Origin: Clostridia bacterium
Lineage (GTDB): Bacteria; Bacillota; Clostridia; Christensenellales; Aristaeellaceae
DNA length: 8,987 bases
Assembly: GCA_900754755.1 (NCBI GenBank)
Contig: CAAEEC010000323.1
Location: 1 to 8,987 of the forward strand
Direction of reading: 5' to 3'
Shown one piece after another: positions 1 through 6,082 of this stretch. Numbering within the stretch: position 1 is the first letter of the stretch; the number at the start of each line of letters is the position of its first letter. The notes under the pieces were generated by a model. The model was given only the letters and a program-made list of their open reading frames with translations. It was not told the origin of the DNA and searched no databases. The translations under genes were made by a program, and so were the position numbers.

Positions 1-9
1 GACGGGAAT

Positions 10-52
10 GCATTTTTACCGCAAATGCAAGCATTTGCTCTGCAAAAAATGC
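10..52 (-). repeat. Nested inverted repeats downstream of cas8c
   Basis: An inner palindrome GCAAATGC-AA-GCATTTGC (21-38) is enclosed by GCATTTTT (10-17) and AAAAATGC (45-52), with a 3x6 internal loop between the two stems. It is AT-rich and reuses the word AAATGC. Nothing here resembles a type I-C CRISPR repeat. Whether the next gene starts in this stretch cannot be decided, because no ATG here has a good Shine-Dalgarno. Confidence 0.5.
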
Positions 53-81
53 CAGAAATGACGTACACGCCGTCATTTCTG
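53..81 (-). terminator. Hairpin after cas8c: weak terminator or attenuator
   Basis: A perfect 11-bp stem (CAGAAATGACG with CGTCATTTCTG) and a 7-nt loop begin one base after the cas8c stop codon. On the minus strand the stem is followed by GCA and then six T (49-44). The stem is only moderately GC-rich and the T-run is offset by three bases. A partial terminator or a processing or stability element before the next cas gene is as likely as full termination. Confidence 0.5.
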
Positions 82-82
82 A

Positions 83-514
83 TTAAAGCCCGTCCTTCCC
101 ATACTTTGTCAATGCTCTGGTTCCTTCTTTTTTCTCTTTCTGACGCGCGTAGAATTCGTTCTGCCGGTGGTTGATCTCCGCATGCATTTGCCGGTAGCCC
201 AGCGCAAAATACGCTTGTTCTTCTAAATTAAGCACAGCCGGGATACTGTCTCCCATGGCCACGCTCGCCGCGTCGAGCAGTTCTTGAAACATATCCACTT
301 GCCAGCGATATTCCAGTTTTTCCTGATGGTGGTTGGACATAGCTGCCAACCTACCAAGCACCAGCGCGGGCATCTGGCTGGCGGACGCGTAATAGCGCTG
401 CACCATGCTCGCATTCACATCCGGCATTGCCGCGCGCTGGATGGCGGCATAAACCGCAACCAAAGCCCCAATCTGGTAGGCGCTATCTGGATGATGGGGA
501 TTGTAATAAAGCAT
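83..514 (-). CDS. cas11c: Nested Cas11c small subunit, internal in-frame start in cas8c
   Basis: Type I-C systems are known to make their small subunit Cas11c from an internal start within cas8c. Here Met464 of Cas8c (ATG at 514) is preceded by AGGAGG with 8 nt spacing, a better ribosome binding site than that of cas8c itself. The product would be 143 residues and begin MLYYNPHHPDSAYQ. It would consist almost wholly of predicted helices (about 12-26, 33-45, 54-61, 65-85, 107-126) and end in a Lys-rich tail, matching the all-helical small subunits that line the Cascade belly and bind the non-target strand or stabilise the R-loop. The frame and stop are shared with cas8c. The start is a sequence-based call with no expression evidence; the position fits the known C-terminal location. 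Confidence 0.78.
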   Translation of the reverse strand: MLYYNPHHPDSAYQIGALVAVYAAIQRAAMPDVNASMVQRYYASASQMPALVLGRLAAMSNHHQEKLEYRWQVDMFQELLDAASVAMGDSIPAVLNLEEQAYFALGYRQMHAEINHRQNEFYARQKEKKEGTRALTKYGKDGL

Positions 515-1903
515 TAGCTTTTCCTCCTGACGTTTCAATCGGTTCCTGCGCATCAGCCACGCTTTGAGCCACTGGCAGCAGATTCCATCCGGTATGGGCG
601 GACTGGTGCGTTCCTCATCGTTTTGCAGCATCTGAGAGCGGATGTAGGCCAGCGAACGGGCGGCCACCACGTCCGGCAGCGGGCCGCCAGCAAGGATGGC
701 GCTGAACACCGCGGGTACTATGCCTGCCAATTCCTTGGCGGCTCGTTTATAAGGTTCTTTATCGTTGTCCTGCCGTTTCATCAAGCGATAGAGGCGGGCG
801 CTGAGCTTATAGTTGCGCATCGCGCTCACGCCGTCCATCCGGCAAAGGGAAAGATCGTCATACCACAAAGCCAACTTGCGCTGCAAGTCCTCATAAGCGC
901 CCTGTTCATAGCGCCGGATCATCACCCGCCCGCTCACGCCGGATAGCAACAGGATGAAATACCGATCCGGCAGCGGGGCTTGCGGCTGGCCGCTATATAC
1001 GCTTTTGGGCAACGCGTCCGCCTGGGCGCGCACCGCGCTGGCATTGACAGGTTCCTCGGGCGGAGCGTTTTCTTCCTCTTCTTCCTCCGCATCCAATTCA
1101 AAGCCAGCCATAACTCCATCCAAGCCATCCTCTGGAGAAGGGAGGGGGCGGTCGTACCAATGCACGAATTTCATCCCGGCGACGATGGGGGCTTTTTTCA
1201 GCAACTCGTCCAGCGCCGCCTTCACGCCCGCATAAGCCTCTTCGGATACAGGCGCGTTGGCCGCCTGCGAAAGGCCATAGGAGCAGAACGCATCCTTATC
1301 GAAACAGATCAGCGCGTCGCCGCGGGGATGCCCGCCCACTACGCTCAGGCCGTTGATGGGCGGCGCCGTTTCCAGAGGAACGGTCAGTTGGCCGGTGATC
1401 AGGCAAGGGCTCTTCGCGCCGTCTCTCGGCGAAGCGAATCGCCGCCGGTATTCCTGCCACCACGCCACAAGGCCGGGAATCTCCAAAATGCATGCTCCAT
1501 CCACGCGAAAGGTAATTCTGTCTCCCGGCTTGATTTTCTCGCGCTCCAATTCGCGGTGCATGGCGTCCAGCGTTTCCGCGCTGCGCAGCGCCGCGAGGCA
1601 TGCGCCCAAAGCGGGAAGGGCGCTGGAACCCTCCGCCAAAACCTGCTGAAAATACTCGCTCTTAGCGCTGGCCGCCTCCGGAACGACGATGCTGCTTTTT
1701 TCTACCAACGGATTGCAGCGGTTTGTGCCGTTGGCTAGGCTGCCGATATCCGGCGCGGCATAGGCCCGGTCATCCGAAAGTTCCAATCCAAGAAAGCGTC
1801 CGTCCGCTGTAAGGCAAAGGAAGGCTTTGACCGTCTTGAGCACGAAGCCCACGGGCAGGGCAAGCTGTTGCTCCACGGCATACTGATACAGCGCGTTCAG
1901 CAT
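83..1903 (-). CDS. cas8c: CRISPR-associated protein Cas8c/Csd1, type I-C large subunit
   Basis: The large subunit of I-C Cascade, which reads the PAM and helps hold the R-loop. It is 606 residues, normal for Csd1. The N-terminal part has the VEKSSIVV segment (about 68-75). The family core runs from CLITGQL (about 167) through AFCSYGLSQAANAPVSEEAY (about 205-224) to an LDELL helix. An acidic linker with six Glu in a row (about 271-285) leads to RYFILLLSGVSGRVMIRRY (about 314-332), a diverged form of the usual LSPNxxR block. The helical C-terminus has AYQIGALVAVYAAIQ (475-489), NHHQEKL (524-530) and LEEQAYFALGY (570-580). The ATG at 1903 overlaps the cas5c stop and has GGGGGAG 5 nt upstream. 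The C-terminal 143 codons double as cas11c. A hairpin begins one base after the stop. Confidence 0.95.
   Translation of the reverse strand: MLNALYQYAVEQQLALPVGFVLKTVKAFLCLTADGRFLGLELSDDRAYAAPDIGSLANGTNRCNPLVEKSSIVVPEAASAKSEYFQQVLAEGSSALPALGACLAALRSAETLDAMHRELEREKIKPGDRITFRVDGACILEIPGLVAWWQEYRRRFASPRDGAKSPCLITGQLTVPLETAPPINGLSVVGGHPRGDALICFDKDAFCSYGLSQAANAPVSEEAYAGVKAALDELLKKAPIVAGMKFVHWYDRPLPSPEDGLDGVMAGFELDAEEEEEENAPPEEPVNASAVRAQADALPKSVYSGQPQAPLPDRYFILLLSGVSGRVMIRRYEQGAYEDLQRKLALWYDDLSLCRMDGVSAMRNYKLSARLYRLMKRQDNDKEPYKRAAKELAGIVPAVFSAILAGGPLPDVVAARSLAYIRSQMLQNDEERTSPPIPDGICCQWLKAWLMRRNRLKRQEEKLMLYYNPHHPDSAYQIGALVAVYAAIQRAAMPDVNASMVQRYYASASQMPALVLGRLAAMSNHHQEKLEYRWQVDMFQELLDAASVAMGDSIPAVLNLEEQAYFALGYRQMHAEINHRQNEFYARQKEKKEGTRALTKYGKDGL
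512..528 (-). promoter_or_regulatory. Internal ribosome binding site and ATG for cas11c
   Basis: On the minus strand AGGAGG (528-523), eight bases AAAAGCTA, then ATG (514-512). It sits in coding sequence for Gln-Glu-Glu-Lys-Leu-Met of Cas8c and is the strongest internal Shine-Dalgarno/ATG pair noticed in the C-terminal part of the gene. Confidence 0.78.
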
Positions 1904-2586
1904 AGCGTCTCCCCCTTCAAAACTTCCGGGCTATCGTATGGCGGCACTTCGATAACGCCCTGCTTCATCACCGCATGATACAGCGAAAGCTGGGGCCGCG
2001 CCTTTTTGCGCACTTCGCAATCGTGCAAATCGAAGATATCGTAGACCATCAGGCCCGCGTCCATATCCTCGCGTATGGGAGCGCGCTCGTGGTCGCTCTC
2101 CTCAAAATAGCCCACAAACTGCCGCAGGCCCAGGGAAGGCTGGTAAAACGCCTTGCCGCCGCGAATGCGCCGCAACGCTTGCTCATTGAGTTGCGCAAGC
2201 GTGCCGCGAAACGATTCGCGGGGACAGATGACGGCCGAAAATCGATAGCGCACATCTCGCAGAGCCACGGTCTGGCGCTGCGTGCGTTCTTCATCAGCGT
2301 AAATGACCTTGTCCTTGACCTTTTTCTTGACCTCGTTGCACTTGAAACTGATATAGCGAATGGGGTTGAGCACTTCAATGCGCGTGACCTGCCAATAAAA
2401 CTCCATGGGCTTATTGTAAATTGCGGCATAAATCCCTCGCACTGCTGATGGCGTGGGAAAGGGATAGCTAAGCCGCTCTACCTTGCCATACGGCGCGGAC
2501 CAGCATGCAAAATCTCCCCAGCATTCTAAGGCAATTTCTGCCGTTCCAGCCGCCCCAGTCGCTCCGGTCATTCCAGCAATCTCCAA
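1897..2586 (-). CDS. cas5c: CRISPR-associated protein Cas5c (Cas5d), type I-C
   Basis: In type I-C, Cas5c both caps the crRNA 5' handle in Cascade and acts as the pre-crRNA endonuclease in place of Cas6. From the TTG at 2586 it is 229 residues, the usual size. Residues below count from that start. Recognisable parts are ECWGDFACW (about 21-29), TPSAVRGIYAAIYNKP (about 45-60), RIEVLNPIRYISF (about 69-81), DEERTQRQTVALRDV (98-112), PSLGLRQFVGYFE (150-162) and GLMVYDIF (178-185). The Tyr of the catalytic Tyr-Lys-His set appears kept as Tyr57 (AIYNKP). The position expected to hold Lys-His or Lys-Tyr reads Gln132-Leu133, an oddity treated as a finding. The first 16 or so residues are an extra Gly-X-X stretch before the normal Cas5 beta strand. 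The stop overlaps the cas8c start by 7 bp (ATGCTGA). The start could also be GTG 2595 or ATG 2571. Confidence 0.93.
   Translation of the reverse strand: MEIAGMTGATGAAGTAEIALECWGDFACWSAPYGKVERLSYPFPTPSAVRGIYAAIYNKPMEFYWQVTRIEVLNPIRYISFKCNEVKKKVKDKVIYADEERTQRQTVALRDVRYRFSAVICPRESFRGTLAQLNEQALRRIRGGKAFYQPSLGLRQFVGYFEESDHERAPIREDMDAGLMVYDIFDLHDCEVRKKARPQLSLYHAVMKQGVIEVPPYDSPEVLKGETLC
2539..2574 (-). repeat. Four degenerate 9-bp repeats coding Gly-X-X at the Cas5c N-terminus
   Basis: Four consecutive 9-bp units, GGAATGACC, GGAGCGACT, GGGGCGGCT and GGAACGGCA, encode GMT-GAT-GAA-GTA ahead of the conserved Cas5 core. The pattern resembles a small in-frame tandem expansion. Whether it is translated depends on which start is used; the TTG at 2586 includes all four units and the ATG at 2571 begins inside the first. 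Confidence 0.6.
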
Positions 2587-2591
2587 ATCGT

Positions 2592-2601
2592 TCACCTCCT
2601 T
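2592..2601 (-). promoter_or_regulatory. Extended cas5c Shine-Dalgarno that decides the start
   Basis: AAGGAGGTGA is a ten-base match to the 16S anti-Shine-Dalgarno. The GTG at 2595 lies inside it and cannot use it. The in-frame TTG at 2586 lies 8 nt after GGAGG, which is ideal spacing. An ATG at 2571 has only a weaker GGAG 9 nt upstream. Confidence 0.75.
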
Positions 2602-2623
2602 GCCCCGCCGGATTCGGCAGGGC
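2602..2623 (-). promoter_or_regulatory. GC-rich leader hairpin abutting the cas5c Shine-Dalgarno
   Basis: On the minus strand GCCCTGCCG-AATC-CGGCGGGGC forms a 9-bp stem (one G-U pair) with a 4-nt loop. No T-run follows; the next bases are AAGGAGGTGA, so this is not a terminator. A stable stem ending one base before the ribosome binding site could stabilise the mRNA 5' end or tune translation of cas5c. Confidence 0.65.
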
Positions 2624-2652
2624 GGTTCTCATTATTTACCTATTTCTATTCT

Positions 2653-2669
2653 CGCCACAAAAATTGGCG
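2653..2669 (-). repeat. Operator-like inverted repeat at the cas5c transcript start
   Basis: CGCCA-N7-TGGCG forms a 5-bp dyad immediately downstream of the predicted transcription start. It could bind a repressor as DNA or fold as a small 5' hairpin in the RNA. The arms are short, so chance is possible. Confidence 0.35.
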
Positions 2670-2677
2670 TTAGGTAT

Positions 2678-2706
2678 ATAGTAAAATAATCGACACGATT
2701 TGTCAA
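2678..2706 (-). promoter_or_regulatory. Sigma-70 promoter for the cas5c-cas8c transcript
   Basis: On the minus strand a perfect -35 TTGACA (2706-2701) and a -10 TACTAT (2683-2678, 4 of 6) are separated by the optimal 17 bp. The -35 starts about 9 bp after the cas3 stop codon. Transcription would start near 2671 and give a leader of about 85 nt before cas5c. This lets the Cascade genes be made independently of cas3. The spacer holds GACA-N5-TGTC overlapping the -35 box, a possible but unproven operator. Confidence 0.8.
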
Positions 2707-2714
2707 GCTCCTTT

Positions 2715-4919
2715 TCAAAAAATAATTCCATTTTCTTCCTCTTCCGGCCATTGCAGCCCCATTTCTTCTGTATATAGCTGCGCATACTGCGGCCGCAAAA
2801 TGCAATATCCGCTTGGGCGCGGCGGCTGCCCGCGCCTGGCAGGCAGAAAGAGCGGCTCTGCGAAGCGCTCGCAGCTATCGCGGTCATAAACCGACACCGT
2901 GATGGGCGCGGCGCGCTGAAGCAGTTGTGGCGTGACGCATTGCGTGCGCTGCAATTCCTGCTGGATTTCCTCAAACAATTCCCGCCTTCCCGCATAGGGC
3001 ACAATCACCTGCACGCAGCGGTCGTCGATCAATTGATAGCATTGCGATACGTCTTCATACGAGCCACGCGCAATCGCGTCGGTCAATTTCTCGTCGTCGC
3101 GCGCATCCCGGAACAGACGGCGATAGTATTCGGCGATGTGCGCCGCATTGTGGATATCGATCTCCCCGTTCTCCAGCATTTCCTTTACGCGCATGGCTCC
3201 CTTGCCATAGGCGGCGCTGGGATAGAGCCTGCCCGCCGCTTCAGGAACAAACACGACCACGAGGCCGTTTTCAGCCAGGCAGCCGTTGCGGTTGCAGCGC
3301 CCCGCGGCTTGAATGATCGCCTCCAAAGGCGCTAACGCGCGATACATCCGCGCGAAATCCAGATCGACGCCCGCTTCGATACACTGTGTGGAGACCACGC
3401 GGCAGGGAAGGCCCGCACGAAGCCTTTCCCGAATACAATCGATCTGCGCGCTGCGGTGTTCGGGGCACAAGTCCGTCGTGAGAAAGAAAACCTCCTCCTT
3501 CGGGCAAAGCTTCTTAAGCCGCCGAAACAAGCGTTTCGCGTGCTTGCGCAAATTGACGATGCAGCAAACGCTATCCAATTGCGCCATTTCTTCGGCAATC
3601 GTTTTTAGCGGCGTTGGCTCCTGCACGCGCCACTCAACCCGCGTGCGGCGCAGGCTGGCGTACAATTCGGAATGCCAGGGGCAAATTTCCACCGGCTGCC
3701 ATTCCAGGTTGGGCAGCGCTGCGAAGTTCGGCTGCGTGGCGGTGGAAAAAACGACCGAGCAGCCATACCGGTCGCACAGCGCGCGCACGGCGCGCAAAGT
3801 CGCTCCAGTAAGTGCGCCTGGCAAGCTCTGCGCTTCATCGAAGACGATCACGCTTCCCGCAATGTTGTGCAATTTGCGGCAGTCGCCGGGTTTCCAGCGG
3901 AACAGCGCCTCAAAGAAGCGTACAGAAGTGGTAAGGATGAAGGGCGGATCCCAGCGAGCGCTGAACTCGCGATATTCATCGTCATATTCCCGCTGGCTGT
4001 GGTCCTCAAAAATATCGGGAAGGATCTTTGCGTACTCCCTGGCGGTTTGCTCGATCAGCGAAAGGAACGGCAGCACGATGATGATGCGGCGTTTCTTCTG
4101 GCGCAGCGCAAAGTTGAGCAAAGCCAAAGTCTTACCCGTACCCGTCGGCGCGGTCAGCGTGTAAAGGCCTGCCTTGCCACTGCTGCCCGCTTCGCCGCAG
4201 CAGTCAAACAGGCGGTCGCGCAACGCATTGAGGCCGGCGTTGGCTTTTGAGTCGCGCCCCAACGAAAGCCGGTAGTCGTTCAACGCCTGTATCGCCGCAT
4301 CCCACGAAGGCGCCTTTGGCTCTTCCACCGCCATGGAAGCGGACACGCAATAGTCCGCGTCCACCAGGCAGGAAAACAACATGCGCGTATAGAGCATCCG
4401 CCCCTCCTGGGAAGAGAATGCCTCTTTGGACATGACCAAATCCGTTTTGCTAAAGCGCGGAAAATCTCGGAAAAATGCCCGAATCGCCGTTTCATATTCT
4501 CCTCCACCATTGAGCGAAGCGTCCTTGCCCGACGGGCAGCGCAGCACCCGATCCGTGCGCAAGTTTTCCAGCATTTCCGGCTTTATGGCCTCCAGAGAGC
4601 GCAAGCCATCGTGGTGGCCGTTGACCGCCTCTATAATGGCGCGCAACCGCTCCTTGCCCGCCCGATAGAGGAACGCCGCGCCCGGAAAAGCGTGGTCCAC
4701 GCCATGCCGCGTTCCAACCAGCACTTCCTGAAAAGCCCTGCTGTATTTGCCAAAGTCGTGTATTTGCCCGGCAACGCGGGCGGCATTTTGCTGTCCGGTT
4801 TCCTCACCGAATGTGCCTGCCCACCTTGCTACCTTTTCCAGATGTTCAGCCACAGTTTCTCTGTGCCCATTTGCGTCTGGCGATTTGGCAAAATAGATTG
4901 TGTTTTCCGCCCCATTCAT
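2715..4919 (-). CDS. cas3: CRISPR-associated helicase-nuclease Cas3 (type I-C)
   Basis: Cas3 is recruited by target-bound Cascade, then unwinds and degrades the DNA. From the ATG at 4919 the product is 734 residues. The N-terminal HD nuclease shows His26, HisAsp 54-55 (QIHDFGK), His76, HisHis 102-103 (NGHHDGL) and Asp187/Asp189, so its metal site looks intact. The helicase part shows Walker A APTGTGKT (257-264), motif II DEAQ (361-364), motif III STATQ (392-396), motif V around STQCIEAGVDLDF (510-522) and motif VI QAAGRCNR (537-544). Motif II DEAQ, not DExH, is common in this subtype. The frame is open a further 24 codons to an ATG at 4991, but that lies inside the terminator hairpin. The chosen ATG has AGGGGAG 8 nt upstream. 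The cas5c promoter follows the stop closely. Subtype I-C is assigned from the downstream cas5c and cas8c. Confidence 0.96.
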   Translation of the reverse strand: MNGAENTIYFAKSPDANGHRETVAEHLEKVARWAGTFGEETGQQNAARVAGQIHDFGKYSRAFQEVLVGTRHGVDHAFPGAAFLYRAGKERLRAIIEAVNGHHDGLRSLEAIKPEMLENLRTDRVLRCPSGKDASLNGGGEYETAIRAFFRDFPRFSKTDLVMSKEAFSSQEGRMLYTRMLFSCLVDADYCVSASMAVEEPKAPSWDAAIQALNDYRLSLGRDSKANAGLNALRDRLFDCCGEAGSSGKAGLYTLTAPTGTGKTLALLNFALRQKKRRIIIVLPFLSLIEQTAREYAKILPDIFEDHSQREYDDEYREFSARWDPPFILTTSVRFFEALFRWKPGDCRKLHNIAGSVIVFDEAQSLPGALTGATLRAVRALCDRYGCSVVFSTATQPNFAALPNLEWQPVEICPWHSELYASLRRTRVEWRVQEPTPLKTIAEEMAQLDSVCCIVNLRKHAKRLFRRLKKLCPKEEVFFLTTDLCPEHRSAQIDCIRERLRAGLPCRVVSTQCIEAGVDLDFARMYRALAPLEAIIQAAGRCNRNGCLAENGLVVVFVPEAAGRLYPSAAYGKGAMRVKEMLENGEIDIHNAAHIAEYYRRLFRDARDDEKLTDAIARGSYEDVSQCYQLIDDRCVQVIVPYAGRRELFEEIQQELQRTQCVTPQLLQRAAPITVSVYDRDSCERFAEPLFLPARRGQPPRPSGYCILRPQYAQLYTEEMGLQWPEEEENGIIF

Positions 4920-4944
4920 GGAAAAGACTCCCCTACATTCTGTC

Positions 4945-4968
4945 TGCCAAAATTTCACATGCCAAAAT
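4945..4968 (-). repeat. Direct repeat pair in the cas3 leader
   Basis: The 9-mer ATTTTGGCA (minus strand) occurs twice with a 15-bp period, separated by TGTGAA, in the 51-bp space between the terminator and the cas3 start. Two identical half-sites on nearly the same face of the helix suggest a regulator binding site, but no known operator is recognised. The only -35/-10-like pair here (TTGGCA-17-CAGAAT) would start transcription inside the cas3 Shine-Dalgarno, so it is not called as a promoter. Confidence 0.5.
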
Positions 4969-4970
4969 CG

Positions 4971-5014
4971 AAAAAGCGCTCCGCGGAGCACAAGCCTCCG
5001 CGATAGCGCTTTTT
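4971..5014 (-). terminator. Intrinsic terminator of the surface operon
   Basis: A hairpin has an outer 10-bp stem (AAAAAGCGCT with AGCGCTTTTT), a small 1x2 internal loop, an inner 7-bp stem (CGCGGAG with CTCCGCG) and a 7-nt loop. On the minus strand it lies immediately after the DHHW stop codon and ends in a run of five T. The A-run on the other arm makes it potentially bidirectional. It separates the surface operon from cas3, which lies on the same strand. Confidence 0.9.
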
Positions 5015-5020
5015 CTCCCT

Positions 5021-6073
5021 TTATCCCGCATACGCTGCGTCGAGCAGGCGCAGGCTGGTTTCGTTCACCAGGCTATCCATGCAATAGACGAAGAGGATTT
5101 CCTGCGGCGCGTATTCCGCCACGAGTTCTGCCAGATCGGTATTGCGCGCGTAGCGCAAATCGACGAGCACAATGCGGCTATAGTGCTGCATCAGAAACGG
5201 CGCGAGCGCGTCGGCAAAGGAATCCTTAAAGAGCAGCAGCGTCCCTTCCGGGGCCGAAGGGGAATCCAGCACGTCCACGCCCACGTCCCCGCCCAGAAAC
5301 ACCTGATACATGTCATAGCCATCCAGCTTTTCCCAGTGAAACGCGGAGGCGTTCCAATCGCTCACCCACATTTCCATGGTGTCGCTGGAAGAGGCGAAAT
5401 AACCGGACTGTGCGTACGTCGTGCCGTAAAACCCCTCGCGCGCCACCTTTTCATAGGCGTCCTCCGGCGAAGGTTGCCCGCCCACGGCGCGCATATAGGC
5501 GCAGTAGGCTTGATACGCGCCGCGGCTCGTCCAGTGATGGTCGGTCTTATAGTATTCCACCTGGCCGATATCGACGATTTCCACGTTTGGCAACGCTTCT
5601 GGCAACTGGGACAGGTATTCTTCATCCGGGTAAGGCTCGTGCGGGCCAATGATCTTGTCCGCAAACGCCGCACCCTTGCTCATGGGCGCGATGAGGCGCG
5701 CCGGAAGCCCGGAAGATTGCACAAAGGAGGCCATCGCTTCCAGATTGCGCGCAAAGCCCGCGTCGTTCTTTTCCATCGGCGCGGCCAGCAGATAGCCGTC
5801 GCGGCCCAGGTATGCGCCATTTAGCCCGTCCCGACCCGTAATCAGGCCAAAATAGGCGTTGAGTGCCACCAACGGTTCGCGCAGGGGAATGTGGTCCACC
5901 ACATAGCTTTCGAAAGCCGAATCGAAATCGTCCTGCCCCAACTCCGGCAAGCTGGCCAGCACGCGGCGTTCGCGGGGCGAAAAATCCGCCTTGGGCAGCA
6001 GAAGGAACGCCGCCCCGCACAGGCTGATGGCGGCCAAAAACGCGATTACGACAGCCAAATCCCGCTTTTTCAT
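5021..6073 (-). CDS. DHHW-family protein, AlgX/AlgJ-like O-acyltransferase partner
   Basis: This 350-residue protein has an N-terminal signal anchor (about residues 7-27) and an extracellular domain. The diagnostic TDHHW motif is at 177-181 and a KDSFAD block with candidate nucleophile Ser285 is near the C-terminus. By analogy with the DTHW/Ser triad of AlgX, Asp178, His180 and Ser285 would be the catalytic residues; that alignment is from memory. Family members occur directly beside MBOAT genes and are thought to take the acyl group from the MBOAT protein and move it to the polysaccharide. The ATG at 6073 has GAGGTG overlapping the MBOAT stop codon, 6 nt upstream, so the two are probably translated together. 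It is the last gene of the operon; an intrinsic terminator begins 6 bp after its stop. Confidence 0.9.
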   Translation of the reverse strand: MKKRDLAVVIAFLAAISLCGAAFLLLPKADFSPRERRVLASLPELGQDDFDSAFESYVVDHIPLREPLVALNAYFGLITGRDGLNGAYLGRDGYLLAAPMEKNDAGFARNLEAMASFVQSSGLPARLIAPMSKGAAFADKIIGPHEPYPDEEYLSQLPEALPNVEIVDIGQVEYYKTDHHWTSRGAYQAYCAYMRAVGGQPSPEDAYEKVAREGFYGTTYAQSGYFASSSDTMEMWVSDWNASAFHWEKLDGYDMYQVFLGGDVGVDVLDSPSAPEGTLLLFKDSFADALAPFLMQHYSRIVLVDLRYARNTDLAELVAEYAPQEILFVYCMDSLVNETSLRLLDAAYAG

Positions 6074-6082
6074 GTCAGCACC

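Noticed and set aside
1..82. CRISPR repeat or array remnant in the palindromic sequence after cas8c
   Set aside because: No repeat unit recurs at regular spacing, and the palindromes do not resemble type I-C repeats, which carry a GC-rich stem and end in GTGGATTGAAAY.
1057..1099. Poly-Glu stretch of Cas8c as a possible frameshift or fusion point
   Set aside because: The frame is continuous and recognisable Cas8c sequence lies on both sides. A variable linker at this place is normal for the family.
2472..2632. Leader open frame of about 53 codons starting at 2632 and overlapping cas5c out of frame
   Set aside because: The start has only a weak AGG-like site, the product is low in complexity because it reads the same repeats in another frame, and there is no sign that it is used.
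4937..4965. TTGGCA-17-CAGAAT as a cas3 promoter
   Set aside because: The spacing is good, but transcription would start at about 4930, inside the cas3 Shine-Dalgarno, so it would remove its own ribosome binding site. The -35 also falls in a direct repeat that explains the match.
4920..4991. Upstream ATG that would extend Cas3 by 24 residues
   Set aside because: The ATG sits inside the terminator hairpin and has no suitable Shine-Dalgarno. The ATG at 4919 has AGGGGAG at 8 nt, and the protein then begins just before the expected HD-domain sequence.
4811..5824. A 337-codon plus-strand open frame across the cas3/DHHW junction
   Set aside because: It runs through the intrinsic terminator and antisense to both genes, has shadow-like composition and shows no family motif.
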